Below the pieces are notes generated by a model. That model was not told the DNA's origin, did no database searches, and worked only from the letters and a program-made list of their open reading frames with translations. Below are positions 18,110-26,535 of a stretch of DNA of 64,000 nucleotides, in pieces. Location of the stretch: NCBI GenBank assembly GCA_019636095.1, contig JAHBYF010000005.1, forward strand, positions 186,001 through 250,000, written 5' to 3'. Origin of the DNA: Hyphomonadaceae bacterium. GTDB lineage: Bacteria > Pseudomonadota > Alphaproteobacteria > Caulobacterales > Aquidulcibacteraceae. Within the stretch, counting starts at the first letter, position 1; each line of letters starts with the position of its first letter. The position numbers and the translations under genes are program-made.

Positions 18110-18805
18110 ATGATGCTGCGTCGGGTGATGGAGCATCTGCGTAAGCAGGAATGGACGGCGATCGCGATCGACTTTGTGATCGTGGTTCTTGGCGTGTTTG
18201 TCGCGACCCAGGTTAGCAACTGGAACGAGGAACGGGAGGCGGCGATCCGGCGCGACCAGATCGTGGCGACGCTCGTGGCGGATCTACGCGACGCGCAAGG
18301 CGCGCAGCTCGATATGGAGCAGGACATCACCGCGGGCGTTGCCGGCTGGCAGGAAGCGTTTGCCGCGGGCGAGAGGCCCCCGCCATATTTTTTGCGCATC
18401 CCAGGCTCGGACACCGCACCGAGAACATGGGACACGCTGCGGCAGATGCAGCTCGCAGACATGTTCGACCCGGTCACGTTGTTCGATCTGGGCTTCTATT
18501 ATTCGGAGCTTGAGGGGGTCGGTGTGAAGTACGTTCGTTACGTTACTTTCGTTGAGAACGAGATACTTCCATACATTGATCGCGATCCGTCGATCTTCTA
18601 TCTGCCCGATGGTTCAGGGTTAAGACCGGAATACGCGGCGAGTATGGATCGCGCTTTGGAGTATGCTCACGAAACCCACCAATTTCGACAATGGGCAAAC
18701 TGCCTAGTTTATAGACTCGAGTCGCATCGCCACTTCGCTCAAAGCTGCCGGCGCGCGAACTATGTGCTGGAAGGCATGACGCCCGTGGCGGAGACAGGGC
18801 TATGA
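18110..18805 (+). CDS. Unknown membrane-anchored protein (DUF6090-like N-terminus)
   Basis: 231 residues. The N-terminus MMLRRVMEHLRKQEWTAIAI is followed by one membrane helix (DFVIVVLGVFVATQVSNWNEE). This opening is shared by many uncharacterised bacterial proteins that I associate with DUF6090. The rest is an extracytoplasmic helical domain with several Trp/Tyr and paired cysteines near the end (WANCLVY, FAQSCRRANY). The ATG at 18110 has an AGGAG site ten bases upstream. No function known. It stands alone on the plus strand after a 140-base gap from rimO. Confidence 0.7.
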   Translation: MMLRRVMEHLRKQEWTAIAIDFVIVVLGVFVATQVSNWNEEREAAIRRDQIVATLVADLRDAQGAQLDMEQDITAGVAGWQEAFAAGERPPPYFLRIPGSDTAPRTWDTLRQMQLADMFDPVTLFDLGFYYSELEGVGVKYVRYVTFVENEILPYIDRDPSIFYLPDGSGLRPEYAASMDRALEYAHETHQFRQWANCLVYRLESHRHFAQSCRRANYVLEGMTPVAETGL

Positions 18806-18910
18806 TCCTGCGCCGCCGCGCTGGGTGGCCGCCCGCCTCAATGAACGCGTCCGGAAACGGCGAGACACGCGCGTCCGGTTCTGGCGATATGCGCGCCAGA
18901 GGAGATGCTT

Positions 18911-19300
18911 ATGGCAACGGTCAGAAGAGAGTTTCGTAGCGCGCGCTCAGTGGATGAGGTGTGGGCGGCGTTGCGCAAGTTCGATGCGGTGCATGAGCTG
19001 GCGCCTGGGTTTGTGACGGCCACGAAGATGGAGCCGAGCGGGGCGCGTCTGGTGACCTTCGCAAACGGCACAGAAATCCGGGAGTGGTTGGTGAGTTCAA
19101 ACGATGAGGAGCGGCGCTTGGTTTACGCCATCCTCGATCACCCGAAGATTCAGCATTACAGCGCGGCAGCGCAGGTGGTTGAGGACGGGGCCGGCAGCCG
19201 GTTCGTTTGGACTGTGGATTTTCTGCCGGACGGCATGGCTGGGATGCAGGCCGCCTCGATGGAGGCGGGGATCGCGGCGATGTCGAAGGCTGTCGGCTGA
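18911..19300 (+). CDS. SRPBCC (START-like) family protein
   Basis: 129-residue protein of the polyketide cyclase/dehydrase-like SRPBCC fold, which forms a deep ligand pocket. Typical features are an early VRREFRSARSVDEVWAALRK strand-helix, the ATKMEPSGARLVTFANG hairpin, and REWLVSSNDEERRLVYAI followed by the C-terminal helix MQAASMEAGIAAMSKAV. The ligand is unknown. The ATG at 18911 is ideally spaced from a GAGGAG site; an ATG six bases upstream is less well placed. Confidence 0.85.
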   Translation: MATVRREFRSARSVDEVWAALRKFDAVHELAPGFVTATKMEPSGARLVTFANGTEIREWLVSSNDEERRLVYAILDHPKIQHYSAAAQVVEDGAGSRFVWTVDFLPDGMAGMQAASMEAGIAAMSKAVG

Positions 19301-19307
19301 CGCCGAT

Positions 19308-19787
19308 CTAGCGCGCGATCGGCTTAGCGTTTGGCATGTCGAAGCGCCCTATTTCGGTGAAGCCGTCGCCGGTTTCCAGCGTCGGTGCGTGTTGCGGCGC
19401 GAGGACGAGCCACGCGCAAGCATCGTCGAAGGTGTCGAACTGGCGAACATCGCTCGACATGCCTTCGCGCAGGTTGCGTCCGTCAACCCAGTGCCTGATG
19501 TGACGCTGCGCGGCCGGGCTTCGGCAAATCCAAGCGGCGCGCCGCAAGATCATCAAAGACTGGTCGGCGAACAGCGCGCGGTAGCGTTCGAAGATTTTGT
19601 CCAAGCCGCTCAGCTCGAAATCGAAGTAAGCGCCGGGGGTGACGATGTTCAGCGCGTCGCAGGAGAGCCAAAACGGATTTGCTACCTGCAAATCGATCAT
19701 CGCGGTCACTTCCGTAGCCGTGATGGCATTGCAGAACTCGGCTCGGTTCAGTTCGAGACCGGTATGGTGGCGCAAAACTAGGGTCAC
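19308..19787 (-). CDS. Unknown protein, member 1 of a local three-copy family
   Basis: 159 residues, soluble. It aligns along its whole length with two other genes near 22.2-23.1 kb. Shared anchors are V-x-x-VLRH at the start, LEL, a NP-x-(W/F)-L turn near 45, LRR-x2-W-(I/V)-C-x-SPA near 88-98, HW, and RQF-(D/S) near 120, then W-L. I know no function. A GTG start is chosen because it gives the same N-terminus and nearly the same length as the other two copies; a TTG six codons upstream is possible. The gene is convergent with the SRPBCC gene, seven bases away. Confidence 0.7.
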   Translation of the reverse strand: MTLVLRHHTGLELNRAEFCNAITATEVTAMIDLQVANPFWLSCDALNIVTPGAYFDFELSGLDKIFERYRALFADQSLMILRRAAWICRSPAAQRHIRHWVDGRNLREGMSSDVRQFDTFDDACAWLVLAPQHAPTLETGDGFTEIGRFDMPNAKPIAR

Positions 19788-19856
19788 TCCGGGCAGAGTT
19801 TGCAATTTTCGGTTGCCCGGCGGTTAAGCCTGGGAGGAGAGGCCTGTTTACATTGC

Positions 19857-19871
19857 TGCGAATGACTTGCA
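19857..19871. promoter_or_regulatory. Fur-like palindrome before bfd-bfr
   Basis: TGCGAATGACTTGCA reads as an imperfect 7-1-7 dyad (TGC...GCA) about 80 bases before the iron-storage pair. Its shape resembles Fur-family operators of alphaproteobacteria, and the genes behind it are typical targets. Assignment is tentative. Confidence 0.3.
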
Positions 19872-19952
19872 GAAGCGATCGCTGCAGGGTATTGTTTCTT
19901 TGCGTCTGACTCTCAGTCGCCCAAAATGTCTTTGCTTACAGAGAAATGCGGG

Positions 19953-20150
19953 ATGTACGTCTGCAACTGTAACGGTGTGACTCGGGCGGAAGTGGATGAA
20001 GCCATTTCTGCTGGGGCTCAGGCTCCGGAAGCGGTCCTCGCCCACCATGGGTGTGAGCCGTGCTGCGGCCGCTGCCTCCCAGAGATCGCCGATGGCATTT
20101 CTAGCGGCGGAATGGCTTGCGGTAAGCGGAGCCTCGTCGCAGCGGAGTAA
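19953..20150 (+). CDS. bfd: Bacterioferritin-associated ferredoxin (Bfd-like)
   Basis: 65-residue [2Fe-2S] protein. The four cluster cysteines are in MYVCNCNGVTRAEV (two, C-x-C) and GCEPCCGRCLPEI (C-x2-C types, with an extra Cys). Bfd donates electrons to bacterioferritin to release stored iron (family knowledge). The gene is followed after five bases by bfr, the expected partner. The start MYVCNCNG is the family norm; an ATG nine codons upstream is possible but would add an atypical extension. Confidence 0.88.
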   Translation: MYVCNCNGVTRAEVDEAISAGAQAPEAVLAHHGCEPCCGRCLPEIADGISSGGMACGKRSLVAAE

Positions 20151-20155
20151 GCGCG

Positions 20156-20641
20156 ATGAAGGGCGATGCGGACGTCATTAAGCAGCTCAACAAGATTCTC
20201 ACCAACGAGCTGACGTCGATCAATCAATACTTCCTGCACGCGCGGATGTACGAGAGCGACGGCTACGGCAAGCTCGGCAAGAAGACCTACGAAGAATCCA
20301 TCGAAGAGATGAAGCACGCCGACCGCATCATCAAGCGGTTGCTGCTGATCGAAGGGTTTCCGAATCTGCAGAACCTGAACAAGCTGCAGATTGGTGAGAG
20401 CGTGCCGGAGCGTTTGGCTGCGGATTTGAGCGCAGAGAAGACCGGCCACGCCGGGATCAAAGAGGGCATCGCGCTCTGCGAGACGAAGCAGGATTACGTC
20501 ACGCGCGATCTGCTTACGGAGTTGCTCGATGATACCGAAGAGCACATCGACTTCCTCGAGACGCAGCTGAAGAATCTCGATGAGATGGGCCTGCAGAACT
20601 ATCTGCAAAGCCAATATGATCTGGATAGCGCTGCGGACTAA
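20156..20641 (+). CDS. bfr: Bacterioferritin
   Basis: Heme-containing 24-subunit iron-storage ferritin, 161 residues. In E. coli Bfr numbering the ferroxidase ligands Glu18, Glu51, His54, Glu94 and His130 and the heme ligand Met52 are all at identical positions (NELTSINQ, EEMKHAD, SAEKTG, EEHIDF). Residue 127, Glu in E. coli and most family members, is Thr here (DDTEEH). This could weaken the second iron site unless Glu128 substitutes. It forms a pair with bfd, and iron-dependent control is likely. Confidence 0.94.
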   Translation: MKGDADVIKQLNKILTNELTSINQYFLHARMYESDGYGKLGKKTYEESIEEMKHADRIIKRLLLIEGFPNLQNLNKLQIGESVPERLAADLSAEKTGHAGIKEGIALCETKQDYVTRDLLTELLDDTEEHIDFLETQLKNLDEMGLQNYLQSQYDLDSAAD

Positions 20642-20706
20642 CCGGTCCTTACATTGAACCGCTGGCAGGCGCCGTGCGTACAGGATCGGATGATGATGGT
20701 CCGACC

Positions 20707-22149
20707 ATGACTTCGCCTGCGATCGTTTGGCTGCGGCAAGATCTGCGGATCGCCGATAACCCCGCGCTGACGGCCGCGGTGGCGAGCAAGCGGCCGCTAG
20801 TTGTTGCGTTCGTGCTGGACGACGAGACGCCTGAGAAATGGCGCCTGGGCGGCGCTTCGCGTTGGTGGCTGCATCACAGTCTTCAGGCGTTGAACCGGGA
20901 TCTGAAAGCGAAAGGCGTCACGCTGGTGTTGCGGCGCGGGCGCAGCGATGCAGTGATGCTCGATCTTGTGCGCGAGACTGGCGCAGGTGCGGTGTTTTGG
21001 AACCGTTGCTACGAGCCCCATGCGATCGCGCGCGATAGGGCATTGAAGCAGTCCCTCGCCACGCAGGGCGTCGAAGTGGAGAGCTTCAACGGCGCGTTGA
21101 TGCATGAGCCGTGGGAGGTGAAGACCAAGAGCGGTGCGCCGTTCAAGGTGTTCACGCCGTTTTGGCGAGCGTGTCTTCAAGTTGAAATGCGTGGGCTCGT
21201 AGCGACGCCGAAGCGCATCAATGGGTGGAATGGAGAAGTTGCATCGGACGACCTCGCTGAATGGAAGCTGCTGCCGACGCGGCGAAACTGGGCAAAGGGG
21301 TTCGATAGACGCTGGACGCCGGGTGAGGCGGGAGCGTTAGAAGTGCTGGGCGCGTTCATTGATGAACATCTGAAGGCGTACGCGGACGGGCGCGACTTGT
21401 TGGGAGAAGACGCAACCTCCCACCTCTCACCGCATCTGCACTTTGGTGAGATTTCGCCGGTTCAGGTTCGGCGCTCGGTGGAAACGGCGGTGATGCATGA
21501 ACCGGCGCTGCAGCGGGGCGCCGACAAGTTCCTGACAGAGCTTGGGTGGCGCGATTTCTCGACGAACCTGTTATTTCACTGGTCAAGTTTGCCCGAGGCG
21601 AATTGGCGCGCGGAGTTCGATGCGTTCGCTTGGCGGGATGACGATGCGGCGTTTGTGGCGTGGACGAAGGGGCAGACGGGCTATCCCGTTGTTGACGCCG
21701 GCATGCGTGAGTTGTGGGCGACAGGCTACATGCACAATCGCGCGCGCATGATCGTGGCGTCGTTTTTGATCAAGCATCTGCTGATCGATTGGCGGCGCGG
21801 CGAGGCGTGGTTCTGGGACACGCTGGTTGATGCTGATCTCGCGAACAACGCTGCGTCTTGGCAATGGGTGGCGGGGTCGGGCGCAGACGCGTCGCCGTAC
21901 TTTCGGATTTTCAATCCAGTGACTCAGGGTGAGCGTTACGATGGCGACGGCGCGTATGTGCGCCGGTGGGTTCCGGAGTTGGCGAAGTTGGATGAGGAAT
22001 TCATCCATCAGCCATGGGAAGCAAGCGCCGACGTGCTCGCGAAAGCGGGCGTGGCGCTCGGAAAGACCTACCCAGAGCCTATCGTCGAGCACGCCGGAGC
22101 GCGCGCGCGGGCGTTGGCGGCGTTCGCGGCTTTGCGAGCTGAAGACTAA
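20707..22149 (+). CDS. phrB: Deoxyribodipyrimidine photolyase (cryptochrome/photolyase family)
   Basis: Light-driven repair of UV pyrimidine dimers; 480 residues, normal for class I CPD photolyases. The N-terminal antenna domain starts SPAIVWLRQDLRIADNPAL. The FAD-binding part shows LTELGWRDFSTNLLFHW, MRELWATGYMHNRARMIVAS, DTLVDADLANNAASWQWVAG and SPYFRIFNP, including the Trp residues of the electron-transfer chain and the Asn facing flavin N5. The ATG at 20707 gives the family N-terminus; a start 33 bases upstream is less likely. It is convergent with the paralogue pair, with three bases between the stops. Confidence 0.93.
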   Translation: MTSPAIVWLRQDLRIADNPALTAAVASKRPLVVAFVLDDETPEKWRLGGASRWWLHHSLQALNRDLKAKGVTLVLRRGRSDAVMLDLVRETGAGAVFWNRCYEPHAIARDRALKQSLATQGVEVESFNGALMHEPWEVKTKSGAPFKVFTPFWRACLQVEMRGLVATPKRINGWNGEVASDDLAEWKLLPTRRNWAKGFDRRWTPGEAGALEVLGAFIDEHLKAYADGRDLLGEDATSHLSPHLHFGEISPVQVRRSVETAVMHEPALQRGADKFLTELGWRDFSTNLLFHWSSLPEANWRAEFDAFAWRDDDAAFVAWTKGQTGYPVVDAGMRELWATGYMHNRARMIVASFLIKHLLIDWRRGEAWFWDTLVDADLANNAASWQWVAGSGADASPYFRIFNPVTQGERYDGDGAYVRRWVPELAKLDEEFIHQPWEASADVLAKAGVALGKTYPEPIVEHAGARARALAAFAALRAED

Positions 22150-22152
22150 GGA

Positions 22153-22632
22153 TCACCGCGCGAAGTTCGCAGCGCCTGACTCGAAGCGGGCAACCTCTTT
22201 GAAGTTTTCGCCGTGCTTCAGGATCGCCGTGCTTTCGGCGGAGAGCAGCATCCATTCGCCTGCCGCTTCAAAGGTGTCGAATTGGCGGACATCGGCCCAT
22301 GGGCTTCTGTCCGCGTTGCGCTTAGCCATCCAGTGACTGAGGAAACGTTGACCAGCGGGGCTTTCGCAGACCCAGCCGGAGCGGCGCATGAACATGAGGT
22401 TTAAGGGCTCGAAGAGTTGGCGATGCGCCGTAAAGACCCCATCGAGATTGTTGAGTGTGATGCTGGAGACATCGACGTCGTCGTGAATGACGCTGATACA
22501 GTCGAAACCCAGCCAGATCGGATTGGCGGCGTTGAAGGCTGCGTGATCGTGAAGATCCTGCGCGCGCATGACGCCTGTGTATTCGACGCGGCTTAGCTCG
22601 AGCGCGGCGTTGTGGCGGAGAACGATCGGCAC
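22153..22632 (-). CDS. Unknown protein, member 2 of the three-copy family
   Basis: 159 residues. It shares with the neighbouring upstream gene and with the gene at 19.3 kb the opening VPIVLRHN, LELSR, NPIWL, FMRRSGWVCESPA, SHW and DVRQFDTFEAAGEWMLLS. The GTG start has an AGGAGA site four bases away. A long extension of the frame upstream has no homology to the copies and crosses member 3, so it is excluded. It follows member 3 by eight bases on the same strand, hence one transcript. Function unknown. Confidence 0.7.
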   Translation of the reverse strand: MPIVLRHNAALELSRVEYTGVMRAQDLHDHAAFNAANPIWLGFDCISVIHDDVDVSSITLNNLDGVFTAHRQLFEPLNLMFMRRSGWVCESPAGQRFLSHWMAKRNADRSPWADVRQFDTFEAAGEWMLLSAESTAILKHGENFKEVARFESGAANFAR

Positions 22633-22640
22633 TGCGTCTC

Positions 22641-23129
22641 CTAACGGGCGCGCGTTTGGCTGATGGCCGGCGCATCTTCGAAGCGGGCGAGTTCTTCGAA
22701 GCCGGCATTGGTTTGTAGGGCGATGGTCTCCGCCTCGCTCAAGATGAGCCAATCGCCCGCTTCTTCGTAGGAGCTGAATTGGCGGAGCGTCGTCGACATA
22801 GACTCGCGTGCGTCGCGCTTGCCGCTCCAATGGTCGACGTGTGCTTGCGCCGCCGGGCTGAAACAAAGCCACGCCGATCGGCGCATGATCTGGAAGTTTA
22901 TCGGCTCGTAGAGTTTAGCGTAGCGGCCAAACAGCTGGTCGAGCGCGTCGAGTTCCACGCCGACGAAGTCGGCGCCCGGTGCGACTAGGCTCAGACAATC
23001 GCTTTTGAGAAACGAAGGATTTTGCGCGAGAAAGTCAGCGACGGCCTTCAGCTCCGTAAATGAAACGGAGCCGCGGTATTCGGCTATGTTGAGCTCCAAT
23101 TGCTCGTTATGGCGCAAGACCACCGGCAC
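22641..23129 (-). CDS. Unknown protein, member 3 of the three-copy family
   Basis: 162 residues, GTG start with GGAGC about nine bases upstream. It has the same anchors as the other two: VPVVLRHN, LELNIAEY, NPSFL, IMRRSAWLCFSPAAQ, HW, TLRQFSSYEEAGDWLILS. It diverges from member 2 at many positions, so the duplication is old. No signal peptide or membrane helix. It is the first gene of a two-gene unit with member 2. Confidence 0.7.
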   Translation of the reverse strand: MPVVLRHNEQLELNIAEYRGSVSFTELKAVADFLAQNPSFLKSDCLSLVAPGADFVGVELDALDQLFGRYAKLYEPINFQIMRRSAWLCFSPAAQAHVDHWSGKRDARESMSTTLRQFSSYEEAGDWLILSEAETIALQTNAGFEELARFEDAPAISQTRAR

Positions 23130-23271
23130 CGGCGCACGCTCCTTCAGTTTAGCGTGTGCTCCCGTGTGCTTTCTGAAAGATTAAACGTGCTGTGTGGCGG
23201 TAGTCGCGGCGGTCCGTGGGATCGTCGCAAGCATTGTTGACGGGAGTGCAGTCGCGCCTGTTGCTGGGTTG

Positions 23272-24135
23272 ATGAGACGCATTCTGTTCGGCTCGCTGGT
23301 TTTGGCCGCCTGTGCGACGTCGCCTGCGGCGACAACGCCGCCGGTTGCTTCGAACCCGGTCATAGTGGCGGAGCGGACATTCGCGGCGGACGCCGCGCAA
23401 CGCGGCTGGGCGGCAGCGTTTCGGTCCTACGCGGCGGCGGACGCGATCACGCTCAGCCCCGACCCGGTGAACGCGCAGGAGAATTTGGCGCGGATCGAAG
23501 GAGACGGCGAAACGACGCTAGACTGGCGTCCCGCTTATGCCGGCATTTCGCGGGGCGGGGATTTCGGATTCACCACCGGGCCGTTTCTCTTCCGGGGCCG
23601 CGACGGCATTGTTGGGCACTACTTCACTGTGTGGCGTCGCCAGCCGGATGGAGGTTGGAAATGGATTTTCGATGCTGGAACTGACGTGCGCGATCCAGGG
23701 CCGCCGGTTGCTGTCGACGCTGACATTCCGACTTTGAACGTTGCGGCCAGCGGTGCGAGCTCAGCGTCTGCGGCTGCCGAGGAAGTGCGCGCGCTGGAGC
23801 ACTATATCGCGATTGCGCGCCCCGACCCGCGCGAGCAATTGCTGAGACGACTGGCGGACGACATTCGGCTCAATCGGCCGGGTCACGCCCCGGCGATAGG
23901 CATCGAAGAGGCGACCGCGCTGGCGCAGGCGACTGGATTGGACGCAGCCCAGGAGCCGCTGATGCTGGAGGTGGCGTCGGCGGCGGATATGGTCTTCGTC
24001 ATGGCCCGGACGTCATGGCTCGAGGGTGAGGAGCGCCGGGAGGGCTATCTGGCGCGCGTGTGGCAGCGCCAAGGCCAGGATTGGCGGATTGTTTTCGACG
24101 AGATCGTGCCGCGCCGGGGGCCGCCTGCCGGTTGA
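23272..24135 (+). CDS. Putative lipoprotein with SnoaL/DUF4440-like domain
   Basis: 287 residues starting MRRILFGSLVLAACATSPAA. The lipobox LAAC predicts lipidation at Cys14 and membrane anchoring in the periplasm. Residues about 38-155 look like an NTF2-like (DUF4440/ketosteroid isomerase-like) domain: AADAAQRGWAAAFRSYAAADAIT near the start and GHYFTVWRRQPDGGWKWIFDAG at its end. A second part (about 190-285) ends with a similar strand YLARVWQRQGQDWRIVFDEI, suggesting an internal duplication. Function unknown. An upstream frame exists but lacks a signal peptide, so the ATG at 23272 is preferred. Confidence 0.75.
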   Translation: MRRILFGSLVLAACATSPAATTPPVASNPVIVAERTFAADAAQRGWAAAFRSYAAADAITLSPDPVNAQENLARIEGDGETTLDWRPAYAGISRGGDFGFTTGPFLFRGRDGIVGHYFTVWRRQPDGGWKWIFDAGTDVRDPGPPVAVDADIPTLNVAASGASSASAAAEEVRALEHYIAIARPDPREQLLRRLADDIRLNRPGHAPAIGIEEATALAQATGLDAAQEPLMLEVASAADMVFVMARTSWLEGEERREGYLARVWQRQGQDWRIVFDEIVPRRGPPAG

Positions 24136-24290
24136 CTTTAGGGGGGCTTTCAACCAAAAGCCCCGCTTTCCCGCGCCGGACCTCGTTCCGGGGACGGGAC
24201 ATACTGGGTGACGGGCGAACCGCCAGGGTAGTCGCAATCTCGTTTGTGAGGTTGCCGGGCCCCGTCAGATGAAGAAGGCGCCTCAAGCGC

Positions 24291-24908
24291 ATGACGAAGC
24301 GTATCCAAGCTAAATACAAGTCGGACCGCCGTTTCGGCCAAAACCTCTGGGGCCGTCCGAAATCTCCAGTCAACAAGCGCCAGTACGGCCCCGGCCAACA
24401 CGGCCAGCGCCGCAAGGGCAAGACCTCCGACTTCGGCCTGCAATTGGTCGCGAAGCAGAAGCTGCGCCTCTATTACGGCAACATCACCGAAAAGCAGTTC
24501 CGCAAGACCTACGAAGAAGCTGCGCGCCGGAAGGGCAACACGGCTGAAAACCTCATCGGTCTGCTTGAAAGCCGTCTTGACGCGATGGTCTATCGTTCAA
24601 AGTTCGCGCCGACGCCGTTTGCCGCGCGTCAGCTCGTGAACCACGGCCACGTCAAGGTGAACGGCAAGCGCGTGACGATCGCGTCGTACTTGGTGAAGGT
24701 CGGCGACGTGATCGAAATCAAGGACAAGGCGAAGTCGATGGCGATGGTGCTCGAAGCGCTGGCCAGCGGCGAGCGTGACACGCCGGATTATCTGGAAGTC
24801 GACGCCAAGGGCATGACTTCACGCTACGCGCGCATCCCGACGCTCTCGGACGTGCCGTATCCGGTGCAGATGGAACCGAACCTCGTCGTCGAATACTACG
24901 CGTCGTAA
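24291..24908 (+). CDS. rpsD: 30S ribosomal protein S4
   Basis: Primary 16S rRNA-binding protein and translational repressor in many bacteria; 205 residues. The N-terminus [20 protein letters not shown], the [15 protein letters not shown] segment and the S4 RNA-binding domain ([36 protein letters not shown]) are clear. It is a single-gene unit here, not part of the alpha operon. It has its own upstream gap of 155 bases and a strong terminator. Confidence 0.98.
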   Translation: MTKRIQAKYKSDRRFGQNLWGRPKSPVNKRQYGPGQHGQRRKGKTSDFGLQLVAKQKLRLYYGNITEKQFRKTYEEAARRKGNTAENLIGLLESRLDAMVYRSKFAPTPFAARQLVNHGHVKVNGKRVTIASYLVKVGDVIEIKDKAKSMAMVLEALASGERDTPDYLEVDAKGMTSRYARIPTLSDVPYPVQMEPNLVVEYYAS

Positions 24909-24931
24909 GTTCGCTTCATTGGCGAAGTTCG

Positions 24932-24960
24932 AAGGCCCACCCTCGCGGTGGGCCTTTTTC
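24932..24960 (+). terminator. Rho-independent terminator of rpsD
   Basis: A 10-bp GC-rich stem (AAGGCCCACC / GGTGGGCCTT) with a 5-base loop, followed by a T-run, 23 bases after the rpsD stop. This is the best intrinsic terminator in the window. A smaller hairpin (TTCGC...GCGAA) precedes it. Confidence 0.92.
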
Positions 24961-24976
24961 TTTGTATGCTCGGCCC

Positions 24977-25801
24977 ATGGTGAAGCTCACGAAACTGATC
25001 GACAACAATTGCTTGGTGGCCCCGGGCGAGAAATCCCAGCTAAGCAAGCGCGCAACCGTCGCGGACGACATTCTTCCCGACCGCCAAGCGGCGAACGAGG
25101 CGACAAAAGAAAACACCAAAGCGATCGACGCGCTGCAAGATGCGCTGTGGGCCGAGCACCATCGCGCGCTGCTGGTGATCCTCCAAGGCATCGATACGTC
25201 AGGCAAAGACGGCACGGTGCGCGGCGTATTCAATCGCTGCGGCCCGCTCGGCGTTTGTGTAACGCCATTTGGGCGTCCAACCGACGAAGAATTGGCGCAT
25301 GACTTCCTGTGGCGGATCCATAAGGCGGCGCCGAAGAAAGGCGTGATCGGCGTATTCAACCGCTCACAGTATGAAGATGTGCTGGTGGTGAGAGTGCGCG
25401 GCCTGGCGCCTGCAGATGTTGTCGAGCAGCGCTATGAGCAGATCAACGCGTTCGAGAAGCATCTTCACGATAACGGCACGCGTGTGCTGAAATTCATGCT
25501 CAACATTTCGAGGGACGAACAGCGCGAGCGCTTGCAGCAGCGGCTGGACGACCCAAGCAAGAATTGGAAATTCAATGCCGGCGATCTGGAGGATCGCAAG
25601 CTCTGGGATGATTACGCGAAGGCGTATGAGACGGTGCTGGATCGCTGCTCGACAGAGCACGCGCCGTGGCGTGTCGTGCCGGCGGATCGGAAATGGCAGC
25701 GTAACGCGATCATTGCCGCGACGGTGCGCAAGACGCTCGAAGATATGGCGCCGTCCTATCCGAAGCCGGATTGGAACCCTTCAGACTTCAAGATTACTTA
25801 G
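24977..25801 (+). CDS. ppk2: Polyphosphate kinase 2 family protein
   Basis: Transfers phosphate between polyphosphate and nucleotides, 274 residues (one PPK2 domain). Walker A is LQGIDTSGKDGTVRGVF, Walker B is IGVFNRSQYEDVLVVRV, and the lid region follows with RYEQINAFEKHL and MLNISRDEQRERLQQRLDDP. Whether AMP, ADP or GDP is used cannot be told with certainty. The ATG at 24977 is chosen over a TTG five codons upstream; no strong ribosome site is visible. It begins 17 bases after the rpsD terminator, so it needs its own promoter. It ends eight bases inside a convergent gene. Confidence 0.9.
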   Translation: MVKLTKLIDNNCLVAPGEKSQLSKRATVADDILPDRQAANEATKENTKAIDALQDALWAEHHRALLVILQGIDTSGKDGTVRGVFNRCGPLGVCVTPFGRPTDEELAHDFLWRIHKAAPKKGVIGVFNRSQYEDVLVVRVRGLAPADVVEQRYEQINAFEKHLHDNGTRVLKFMLNISRDEQRERLQQRLDDPSKNWKFNAGDLEDRKLWDDYAKAYETVLDRCSTEHAPWRVVPADRKWQRNAIIAATVRKTLEDMAPSYPKPDWNPSDFKIT

Positions 25802-26456
25802 CCGCGATGACGTCGTCTTCCTTGCGAATAATGCCGAGCGAGATGACGCGCTTCAGCGCCTCGTCTGGCGGAATTGAGAGTGGCTTCAGCGCATTGCGCG
25901 GCAAATAGAGCAAGAAGCCCGACGTTGGTATCGGGGCTTGCGGCACATAGACGGCGATGAGGTCTTCGCCGATGTCTTGGACGACTTCGGCGGTGTTTTC
26001 GTTGGTGATGAAGCCAATCGTGTAGGACCCGGGGAGCGGAAACTCGACCAACACGGCCTGTTTGAACGATGTGCGCTCTGGGGCGGCCACTTGGCGGAAG
26101 ACTTGCTTGGCGCCGCCATAGATGGTGCGCACGAGCGGCAGGTTGGCGATGCCGCTGTCGGCGGTGCTGACGATCCAGCGGCCGACGAGATTACCGGCAA
26201 GGGCGCCGACGAGCGTAAGCGTCGCGACCGCCAACAGGAGGCCGCCACCGGGGAAGCGCGTCAGGAACTCAAATCCGCGCGGAACAAGCGGCTCAACGCG
26301 TGTGTCGATGAAAGTGACGACGATCCAGATCAGCGCCACCGTAACGACAAACGGCAGCACGAGCGCGACCCCCGCGAGAAAGGAATTTCGCAACCAAGCG
26401 AGGAGGTTGAACCGACGCGCGGTTTGCTGTTCGGGAGAGACGGAAGTGGGCGGCAT
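25794..26456 (-). CDS. DUF502 family membrane protein
   Basis: 220 residues with two membrane segments (FLAGVALVLPFVVTVALIWIVV and GGGLLLAVATLTLVGALAGNLV) and a conserved C-terminal domain. The family marker is LPLVRTIYGGAKQVFRQV, then VLVEFPLPGSYTIGFITN and VYVPQAPIPTSGFLLYLPR. DUF502 proteins are widespread with no settled function. The start at 26456 gives MPPTSVSPEQQ; the longer frame crosses the divergent protease promoter. Tail-to-tail overlap with ppk2 is eight bases. Confidence 0.88.
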   Translation of the reverse strand: MPPTSVSPEQQTARRFNLLAWLRNSFLAGVALVLPFVVTVALIWIVVTFIDTRVEPLVPRGFEFLTRFPGGGLLLAVATLTLVGALAGNLVGRWIVSTADSGIANLPLVRTIYGGAKQVFRQVAAPERTSFKQAVLVEFPLPGSYTIGFITNENTAEVVQDIGEDLIAVYVPQAPIPTSGFLLYLPRNALKPLSIPPDEALKRVISLGIIRKEDDVIAAK

Positions 26457-26535
26457 TGAGTGGGATGTAGGGCAAGGAAGCGCCGCGAGGAAGCAGGGCT
26501 GGCGAAGAGAACTGAGGGCGCCTACGTTTCGCCTC

